Positions 6,023 to 10,291 of a stretch of 10,291 bases of DNA are shown in pieces. The stretch lies in the NCBI GenBank assembly GCA_934277865.1, contig CAKQVW010000075.1, positions 1-10,291 of the forward strand. Reading direction: 5' to 3'. The position numbers and the translations under genes were made by a program. A model generated the notes under the pieces. The model made no database searches, was not told the origin of the DNA, and was given only the letters and a program-made list of their open reading frames with translations. The DNA comes from an uncultured Pseudobdellovibrionaceae bacterium (GTDB lineage: Bacteria; Bdellovibrionota; Bdellovibrionia; Bdellovibrionales; JAMPXM01). The first letter of the stretch is position 1. Each line of letters starts with the position of its first letter.

Positions 6023-6648
6023 TTATTTCGGCAGCCTCGAAAGCTCTGGGTTCGATATTTGCTCTCGTGCTCTCTCTCTCCACCGCTTCGGCGAAAGCTC
6101 CCGACTATCAAGATGGCGACCTGATTTTTCATCAAAGCCAATCCATGCAAGCGAAAGCGATCTTGGAAGCCACAGGTTCCGCATGGAGCCACGTCGGCAT
6201 TTTGTTCCAAGAAGGTGGCAAGTGGTATGTCGCAGAAGCCGTGCAACCGGTGCGAGTGACATCGCTTTCTTCATTTTTAAAACGTGGCAAAGGTGGACAT
6301 TATCGCACCTATCGACTGCCAGGCCTTCAGGCGATTCACAAACAAGCCATTCGAACTTTCGTGGAATCCAAAGTCGGCACGGTTTACGATCTCTACTTCG
6401 AGTGGTCAGATGATTTGCTTTACTGCTCGGAGCTCGTCTACAAGGCCTTCTTATATGCCACCGGGACTGAACTGGGGACTGTTCAAAAATTTCGCGATCT
6501 GAAACTCGATGGCCCCTTCGTGAAAGAACTCATTCGCCGCCGCATCCAAGACACCGGCCGCCAACTCAACCTCGACGAGCCGGTTGTCACCCCGATCAGC
6601 CAACTCCTAGATACCGATCTCAAACTCGTGATTCGTACCGGCCCTTGA
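6004..6648 (+). CDS. YiiX/YebB-like permuted papain-fold (NlpC/P60 superfamily) cysteine hydrolase
   Basis: Exported enzyme resembling Escherichia coli YiiX, in the circularly permuted papain-like branch of the NlpC/P60 superfamily; it likely acts on an amide or ester bond of lipid or peptide substrates, but no substrate is established here. A signal peptide spans residues 1-30 (ISAASKALGSIFALVLSLSTASA, cleavage before KAPDYQ). The domain opens with DGDLIFHQSQSMQAKAI (37-53), followed by SAWSHVGILF with His63, VAEAVQPVR with Glu78, VGTVYDLYFEWSDD (124-137) and YCSELVYKAF with nucleophile Cys141. These match the permuted Cys/His arrangement in order and spacing. Its 214-residue length agrees with the family. 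ATG at 6004 is the only start that preserves the signal peptide; the upstream frame has a stop at 5992. The start lies within a perfect hairpin. It is divergent from nnrD. Confidence 0.9.
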   Translation: MKISPILISAASKALGSIFALVLSLSTASAKAPDYQDGDLIFHQSQSMQAKAILEATGSAWSHVGILFQEGGKWYVAEAVQPVRVTSLSSFLKRGKGGHYRTYRLPGLQAIHKQAIRTFVESKVGTVYDLYFEWSDDLLYCSELVYKAFLYATGTELGTVQKFRDLKLDGPFVKELIRRRIQDTGRQLNLDEPVVTPISQLLDTDLKLVIRTGP

Positions 6649-6653
6649 GTCCC

Positions 6654-6670
6654 CGTCTCACTTTGAGACG
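6654..6670 (+). repeat. Short inverted repeat after the YiiX-like gene
   Basis: CGTCTCA (6654-6660) and TGAGACG (6664-6670) form a perfect 7-bp stem with a three-base loop, six bases after the stop codon. No T-run follows (TGAATGAGG), so it is at best a weak or Rho-assisted terminator or an mRNA 3' end stabiliser. Confidence 0.4.
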
Positions 6671-6826
6671 TGAATGAGGAATAGGCGGTTTCAGCAAATC
6701 GTCAAACATCTGAACGCGTCAGCGACTTGCTCCCTCATCCAAATCCTTCGCAAGCGGCATAAAACATGAACCTCTTTGCACGCGTATCAAGGGTTGGCTT
6801 CCGCGAAACACTTTGAGGGGTTCAGA

Positions 6827-7732
6827 ATGAAACGTCAGACTTGGTTCGTTCTACTCATGACGCTCATCCTAATTGGTGGCTATCAAAACTGCTCAAACTC
6901 CATGTCGTTTGATGCGGAGAACTCGTCTTTTGGAAAGTCTGAAACGCCGATCGCAGATGGTGGCTCGGCAGGTGGTGACGCCGACCCGGCCGCTCCCGTA
7001 CAAGATGGCGACAACGACGACGACTCCGATATCGACTACGATCACGACGGCAAAAAAATCGCCTTCAGCTGCTCGACAGGAGCGAAGTTTGGGTGGGACG
7101 AAGCCACTCTCTCAAATGCGGAAGACCTGAATCTCAATGACGCCCGCTCAATTCTCTTTCGCTACAACCGTCCGGTTCGGAACGTGAGCGTGAACAACGT
7201 GCGTGGCTCCTTGGTGATCAAAAACGCCCTCCGCACGCTGAAGTACGACGGTGTCCGCGCCCCCGTTTCCTATTTGCGTTCACGCACCACGGACCGAGTT
7301 TCTGATGTTGAGGCTGGTATCAGCTCAACCGCTTCGATCCAACTTGCAGAGCTTTTGAAAGTCCGCGCCGCTTACATCTGCGCCAGCGGATCCGAAATCG
7401 GAAAGATCGACGATCTCCAAGGCCTCAACATGAAATTTCGAGGTCGCCAAGCCACAAGCTCTCAGGCCAAAGCCAAAGCAGAAAAGATCTCACGCATAAG
7501 AGCCGCTTTTGCCTCCGTTCACAGTCTCGACACCGTCCTGATTGAAGACGTTGAGGGCGAGTTGATCATTCGAAACTCAAAGATCGATCGCATTGAGGGC
7601 CTCAAAGGCGGATTGACCTTGATCAACTCGACGGTCGGCACATTAAAAGATGCAGAAGGCGTTCTTCGTCTGAAAAACTCCCAGATCGATCGCGAAGAGG
7701 CGACGAATCTGCGCCGGGTGAATTTGCGCTAG
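6827..7732 (+). CDS. Predicted lipoprotein with Asp-rich linker and 17-residue solenoid repeats
   Basis: I do not recognise a family. The 301-residue protein starts with an export signal (KRQTWFVLLMTLILIGGYQNC) whose Cys22 is a plausible lipidation site, although Gln and Asn at -2/-1 are far from the classical L-A-G-C lipobox. A Gly/Ala/Pro-rich spacer (30-58) is followed by an Asp-rich stretch (60-74, DGDNDDDSDIDYDHDG), which resembles Ca2+-binding thrombospondin type 3-like linkers. After FSCSTG (80-85) comes a repetitive C-terminal part. Three consecutive 17-residue units begin at 244, 261 and 278 with pattern G-x-L-x-(I/L)-x-N-S-x-(I/V), and a related unit lies at 127-143 (GSLVIKNALRTLK). 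This is the spacing of a short beta-solenoid. C82 and C185 could pair. ATG at 6827 has GAGGGG six bases upstream; the longer frame from 6776 breaks the signal peptide. A strong terminator follows, so it is probably monocistronic. Surface or periplasmic attachment is likely; its role is unknown. Confidence 0.7.
   Translation: MKRQTWFVLLMTLILIGGYQNCSNSMSFDAENSSFGKSETPIADGGSAGGDADPAAPVQDGDNDDDSDIDYDHDGKKIAFSCSTGAKFGWDEATLSNAEDLNLNDARSILFRYNRPVRNVSVNNVRGSLVIKNALRTLKYDGVRAPVSYLRSRTTDRVSDVEAGISSTASIQLAELLKVRAAYICASGSEIGKIDDLQGLNMKFRGRQATSSQAKAKAEKISRIRAAFASVHSLDTVLIEDVEGELIIRNSKIDRIEGLKGGLTLINSTVGTLKDAEGVLRLKNSQIDREEATNLRRVNLR
7556..7708 (+). repeat. Three 17-codon repeats in the lipoprotein gene
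   Basis: Units at residues 244-260, 261-277 and 278-294 align without gaps, with N-S pairs at 250/251, 267/268 and 284/285. Shared features are a leading Gly, alternating hydrophobics (L-x-I/L), N-S, then I/V. DNA identity between units is low, so the repeat is old and held by protein structure. A fourth, more distant unit lies at 7205-7255. Confidence 0.7.
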
Positions 7733-7762
7733 GGACAAATGTCCACCGCAAGCGCTCGATTG

Positions 7763-7805
7763 AAAACGCGAATGTCTTCAACGGAGGTTCGCGTTTTTGT
7801 TTTTT
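7763..7805 (+). terminator. Rho-independent terminator after the lipoprotein gene
   Basis: AAAACGCGAA (7763-7772) and TTCGCGTTTT (7788-7797) pair perfectly over 10 bases around a 15-base loop. The T-rich tract TTTTTGTTTTTT runs from 7794 to 7805. It lies 30 bases past the stop at 7732 and ends that transcript. Confidence 0.85.
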
Positions 7806-7969
7806 GACGCTTGAAGGAATGCTTTCTAACTATCTAACTCCCTTCATGATTTCCATCCTTCTTCAGCTGGTGTCATTTGTGACCCGAAACACGCTGGTAC
7901 ATCGGTTGCTCAAGGCCTTTCCCATCACCGCCTCACTCAATAGAGGTCTCAGGTGAACTAGGGGGAAAA
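7806..7969 (+). other. Intergenic region upstream of the first DUF4360 gene
   Basis: About 164 bases between the terminator and the GTG start at 7970. It should contain the promoter of the DUF4360 gene. TTGACG at 7804-7809 would be a fair -35, but no good -10 sits 16-18 bases later. The only confident site is the SD AGGGGG ending at 7965. Confidence 0.4.
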
Positions 7970-8602
7970 GTGAAAGTCAGTTCATTGAAGTCTCGTATCG
8001 CGTTGTCTGTTTTGAGTTGTTTGGCCTCGCTTGCTGCGGCAGTGGGTGCACCACAAACGGCGTCCGCAAGTATCGGTATCACGCTGGGAATGCCGGGTTA
8101 TGGTGGCACGGGTTGTCCTGCAAACTCCGCCAGCATCACGCTGTCGCCCGATCAATCTTCACTCTCCATTCTCTTCGACCAATACGTGGTGGAAGCCGGA
8201 AACGGACGGCAGTTTGATCGCAAATCTTGTAACATCGCGATCCCGGTTCGCGTTCCAAATGGCTACTCGATCTCGGTCTTTCAAGTCGACTATCGCGGCT
8301 TCAACTCGCTTCCATCGGGAGCGCGTGCGACCTTTAACGTCGATTACTTCTTTGCCGGAGGACGCGGCGTGCGCCAGTCGAAATCCTTCTTCGGCCCATC
8401 AGCGAATCTCTACGAGCTCACCGACCACTTGACTGCAGAAGCTGTCGTTTGGAGCGCTTGCGGAGCCGATACAAACCTTCGCGTGAACACAAACATGTTT
8501 GTGCAGACCAATCGTCGTGGCGAACTCGCTATGTCGACTGTTGACTCAGCAGACGTAACCGCCGGCCTTGTGTACCACATCGCATGGCGCCGTTGCCGCT
8601 AA
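7970..8602 (+). CDS. Secreted DUF4360 family protein (copy 1)
   Basis: Predicted exported protein of 210 residues in the DUF4360 family, whose function is unknown. A signal peptide covers about residues 1-33 (RIALSVLSCLASLAAAVGAPQTASA, before SIGITLG). The mature domain shows the family order: GYGGTGCP (43-50), SITLSPDQSSLSILFDQYVVEAG (55-77), SCNIAIPVRVPNGYS (86-100), VDYRGFNSLPSGA (106-118), FFGPSANLY (140-148), WSACG (161-165) and a final VYHIAWRRC. Four mature cysteines (C49, C87, C164, C209) are shared with the second copy and could make two disulfides. It starts at GTG 7970, four bases after GGGGG. It is the first of two tandem paralogues and is separated from the next by a 12-bp hairpin. 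Family recognition is firm; no activity can be assigned. Confidence 0.88.
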   Translation: MKVSSLKSRIALSVLSCLASLAAAVGAPQTASASIGITLGMPGYGGTGCPANSASITLSPDQSSLSILFDQYVVEAGNGRQFDRKSCNIAIPVRVPNGYSISVFQVDYRGFNSLPSGARATFNVDYFFAGGRGVRQSKSFFGPSANLYELTDHLTAEAVVWSACGADTNLRVNTNMFVQTNRRGELAMSTVDSADVTAGLVYHIAWRRCR

Positions 8603-8615
8603 GGCTGATCATGAA

Positions 8616-8649
8616 AACTCGTCGGCGAAAAAACTTGCGCCGACGAGTT
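8616..8649 (+). terminator. 12-bp hairpin between the DUF4360 paralogues
   Basis: AACTCGTCGGCG (8616-8627) and CGCCGACGAGTT (8638-8649) are perfectly complementary with a 10-base A-rich loop. It lies 14 bases after the stop of copy 1. The following bases (CTCGTTCGG) are not a true T-run on the plus strand, so termination may be partial or the hairpin may protect the upstream mRNA end. On the minus strand TTTTC follows the stem. Confidence 0.6.
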
Positions 8650-8714
8650 CTCGTTCGGATTGTCCACCGTCTCACCCGCCACCTCGTAGAGTCCACTCCT
8701 CACCCGAACCATCC

Positions 8715-8727
8715 GGAGGACCCCGTG
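8715..8727 (+). promoter_or_regulatory. Shine-Dalgarno and GTG start of DUF4360 copy 2
   Basis: GGAGGA (8715-8720), four C residues, then GTG at 8725-8727. This near-perfect SD sets the start 47 codons inside the longest open frame (from 8584). It removes an arginine-rich, non-signal-like extension that would overlap copy 1. Confidence 0.75.
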
Positions 8728-9525
8728 TTCTTTCCACTCTTAAAACTGGTGCTCGTTTCCAGCTCTCTGATCGCTGTCGTTGGTCCTGAATTCGCGCAGG
8801 CGCAAGACGACACCGGAAACTTTGTCGTCGGCGACATCGGAGCTCCACCCAATTCCGATTCCGAGTCGGTGCCGGGCCTGCGTATGCATCAGCCGCAGTA
8901 TGCCGGAACAGGCTGTCCCAGCGGAACCGCAAGCGCGATTCTCTCGCCAGATGGGCGAACGCTCTCTGTCCTTTTTGATTCCTATGTCGCGGAGGCCGGC
9001 CATCACGTCGGAACACTTCGTGATGCCAAAGGCTGCCAAGTTAATATTCCGTTTTCGGTCCCGTCCGGTTATGCCGTGCAAGTCGTGAAGATGGACTACC
9101 GCGGATTCATCAGTCTCCCGAACGGATCTCGGTCCACCTTTGGAGCTGGCTTTCGGTTTCTCGAAGTCAATGGTCGCGAAACAGGCGCACGCCGCGTGCT
9201 TCGCTCAAACGTCATGCTTGGACCAAAAACCGAAAACTTCACACTGACAAGTTTGGTTCCGGCAGTTTCGTTCTCGCCTTGCGGAAAAGATTTTGTCCTC
9301 GCAGCCGAATCTCATCTCAATGTTCAAAGCAATCGCTCGGGCGAACAGGCCGTGTCCACCGTCGATTCGCTTGATGCCGTGCAGACTCCGGTGGTTTACT
9401 CGCTTCGTTGGACACGTTGCGAAGCTGGTCGCAACCCAGGCCGAGTCGAACCACCGACAAGGCCGGTTCGTCCAATGCCTCCAACCCGTCCCGTTCGTCC
9501 TACTCCGCCAAGGTTCGGTCGATGA
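8725..9525 (+). CDS. Secreted DUF4360 family protein (copy 2) with Pro/Arg-rich tail
   Basis: Paralogue of the preceding gene, 266 residues. From the GTG start the N-terminus is a good signal peptide (FFPLLKLVLVSSSLIAVVGPEFAQA, cleavage near residue 26 before QDDTG). An acidic, Pro/Ser-containing spacer (27-55) is absent from copy 1. The DUF4360 domain (about 57-232) has AGTGCP (60-65), ILSPDGRTLSVLFDSYVAEAG (72-92), GCQVNIPFSVPSGY (103-116), KMDYRGFISLPNGS (122-135), VMLGPKTENF (163-172), FSPCG (183-187) and VYSLRWTRC (224-232). Cys64, Cys104, Cys186 and Cys232 match the four of copy 1. After the last Cys comes a basic tail (233-266) with PPTRPVRP repeated twice. Such tails can bind polyanions or anchor to cell wall, lipopolysaccharide or nucleic acid, but here this is speculation. 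The 3' end overlaps hemH by 26 bases on the opposite strand. Confidence 0.88.
   Translation: MFFPLLKLVLVSSSLIAVVGPEFAQAQDDTGNFVVGDIGAPPNSDSESVPGLRMHQPQYAGTGCPSGTASAILSPDGRTLSVLFDSYVAEAGHHVGTLRDAKGCQVNIPFSVPSGYAVQVVKMDYRGFISLPNGSRSTFGAGFRFLEVNGRETGARRVLRSNVMLGPKTENFTLTSLVPAVSFSPCGKDFVLAAESHLNVQSNRSGEQAVSTVDSLDAVQTPVVYSLRWTRCEAGRNPGRVEPPTRPVRPMPPTRPVRPTPPRFGR
9451..9510 (+). repeat. Pro/Arg-rich repeat tail in DUF4360 copy 2
   Basis: PPTRPVRP occurs at residues 243-250 and 252-259 separated by one Met, followed by TPP. Arg and Pro dominate residues 236-266, giving a strongly positive, extended tail that is missing from copy 1. Confidence 0.7.
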
Positions 9526-10291
9526 TCTTCGAGAGCGCGCTCACCCATGACGGGTGAGCGTTCAGGCAGGAAACACGCGAAAACTCTTTCCCACCGGCCT
9601 CCAAAAACTGGTGCCGAGCGCGGTCTCCGATTTCTTCGATCGTCTCGAGACAATCGGCAACAAAACTCGGCGTGAGAACTATCAAATGTTCCACACCTTG
9701 CTCGGCCAGCCTCGTGATTTCGTCGTCGGTATAGGGACGAATCCATGGCGTGCGCCCGAGTCGCGACTGAAAACACATCGAATACATCCCGTCATGCAGG
9801 TCCACACCGCGAACACGAAGTGCTTCGACAATCTTCTTGGTCGTCGCCAACGACTGCGCCCGATAACAGACCTGAAGGCATGGAAGATTCTCTGCGACCG
9901 CCTTCTCACAGCAGGCATATTTCCGATGGCGGCTTGATTCTCGATCCGGCGTTCCGCCGTCCAAACAAACTTGGCCTCCGCCACCCAGTCTTGCTTCCGC
10001 CTTCACCAGATGGCGCTCCGGAAGTCCATGATAGCTAAACAAGACGTGCGTCTTTTTAGTTCTATTCCACTTGCTTTTAAGCTCTTCGCCAAGCAGCTCT
10101 GCCCAGGCCTCGGCATGCCCCGGGTCAGCAAAAAATTCGCGCACAATGCGAAGCTCTGGCTTCCAATTCATTTCCTGAAGAGCCTGTTCGGTCATCTCGA
10201 TGGTCGAACGTGTCGAGCTTTCCGCGTATTGCGGATAAAGCGGCACCACCACAAGCTTGGTCACCCCTTGGCTGCGAAGTTTCTCTAAGCC
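9500..10291 (-). CDS. hemH: Ferrochelatase, C-terminal part (5' end outside the window)
   Basis: Inserts Fe2+ into a porphyrin (protoporphyrin IX in the classical pathway) to make haem, in the cytosol or at the inner membrane. The frame is open to the window edge, so the first third is missing; the visible 263 residues start G-L-E-K-L-R-S-Q-G. Marks in order are LVVVPLYPQY (10246-10217 region), HVLFSYHGLPERHL with the active-site His (10048-10007 region), CFQSRLGRTPWIRPYTDD (about 9775-9722) and SFVADCLETIEEIG with the conserved Glu residues (about 9667-9626). Between the SYHG and FQSR motifs are five cysteines in 34 residues (codons at 9965-9967, 9911-9913, 9908-9910, 9878-9880 and 9866-9868; spacing C-X17-CC-X9-C-X3-C). 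Classical iron-sulfur ferrochelatases use C-terminal cysteines; an internal-cysteine [2Fe-2S] type has been described in Myxococcus and relatives (from memory), and this pattern fits it. It ends with TAG inside the neighbouring DUF4360 gene. Confidence 0.93.
   Translation of the reverse strand, partial: GLEKLRSQGVTKLVVVPLYPQYAESSTRSTIEMTEQALQEMNWKPELRIVREFFADPGHAEAWAELLGEELKSKWNRTKKTHVLFSYHGLPERHLVKAEARLGGGGQVCLDGGTPDRESSRHRKYACCEKAVAENLPCLQVCYRAQSLATTKKIVEALRVRGVDLHDGMYSMCFQSRLGRTPWIRPYTDDEITRLAEQGVEHLIVLTPSFVADCLETIEEIGDRARHQFLEAGGKEFSRVSCLNAHPSWVSALSKIIDRTLAE

Noticed and set aside
5721..6083. Minus-strand 120-residue open frame across the nnrD/yiiX-like divergent gap
   Set aside because: It overlaps both real genes' starts, has no SD and shows no domain character; treated as a chance frame.
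6654..6670. Hairpin after the YiiX-like gene as a Rho-independent terminator
   Set aside because: There is no T-run after the stem; it is kept only as an inverted repeat.
6776..6826. Longer lipoprotein start at 6776
   Set aside because: It would bury the signal peptide 17 residues inside; ATG 6827 has GAGGGG at a good distance.
7804..7836. TTGACG followed by TATCTA as a promoter for DUF4360 copy 1
   Set aside because: The spacing is 21 bases and the -35 overlaps the terminator T-tract; no acceptable -10 is found at 16-18 bases.
8584..8724. Longer DUF4360 copy 2 starting at 8584
   Set aside because: The 47 added residues are Arg-rich, overlap the end of copy 1 and pass through the intergenic hairpin; GGAGGA before GTG 8725 followed by a clear signal peptide is better.
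1..10291. Mobile element, CRISPR array, toxin-antitoxin or defence island
   Set aside because: No transposase, integrase, direct-repeat array, tRNA or att-like site, and no small toxin-like gene pair was seen on either strand.

Overview
The window is an ordinary-looking chromosomal segment of a Gram-negative bacterium with mid-50s GC by eye. Coding is dense and strands alternate. There are ten genes (one cut by the right edge) and no gene-free stretch over 300 bases. I see no tRNA, rRNA, IS element, phage gene or CRISPR array. Predicted outer-membrane or secreted proteins, a lipoprotein with a G-Y-Q-N-C lipobox, two DUF4360 paralogues and a cysteine-rich HemH would suit a Bdellovibrio-like or other former-deltaproteobacterial lineage. 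That placement is an inference of moderate-to-low confidence, since no rRNA or marker gene is present.

Layout, left to right. (1) 4-666 (-), a small secreted beta-barrel-type protein, divergent from (2) 829-1572 (+), a rhomboid intramembrane serine protease. The rhomboid tail runs 87 bases into the convergent (3) 1486-2331 (-), a CorA-type divalent cation channel. CorA sits 3 bases behind (4) 2335-3111 (-), another secreted barrel-like protein, and the two form a coupled operon. Its leader can fold into a 14-bp hairpin that contains the Shine-Dalgarno sequence. (5) 3203-4189 (+), an SPFH/band-7 protein with a C-terminal zinc ribbon, is ATGA-coupled to (6) 4186-4908 (+), an N-terminal zinc ribbon plus helical/TPR-like protein. 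(7) 4924-5811 (-) is a stand-alone NAD(P)H-hydrate dehydratase (nnrD). (8) 6004-6648 (+) is a YiiX-like permuted papain/NlpC-P60 hydrolase whose SD and start codon lie in a perfect 13-bp hairpin. (9) 6827-7732 (+) is a predicted lipoprotein with an Asp-rich linker and 17-residue solenoid-type repeats, followed by a strong terminator. (10, 11) 7970-8602 and 8725-9525 (+) are tandem secreted DUF4360 paralogues separated by a 12-bp hairpin. The second carries a Pro/Arg-rich tail. (12) 9500-10291 (-) is the C-terminal part of ferrochelatase (hemH), overlapping the end of the second DUF4360 gene by 26 bases.

Most genes act at the envelope: barrels, rhomboid, CorA, SPFH scaffold, YiiX-type hydrolase, lipoprotein and secreted DUF4360 proteins. 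NnrD (nicotinamide cofactor repair) and HemH (haem synthesis) are housekeeping. I see no defence or mobile island. The most unusual points are the zinc-ribbon SPFH/TPR pair, the two start-site hairpins, the repeat lipoprotein and the internal cysteine cluster in HemH.
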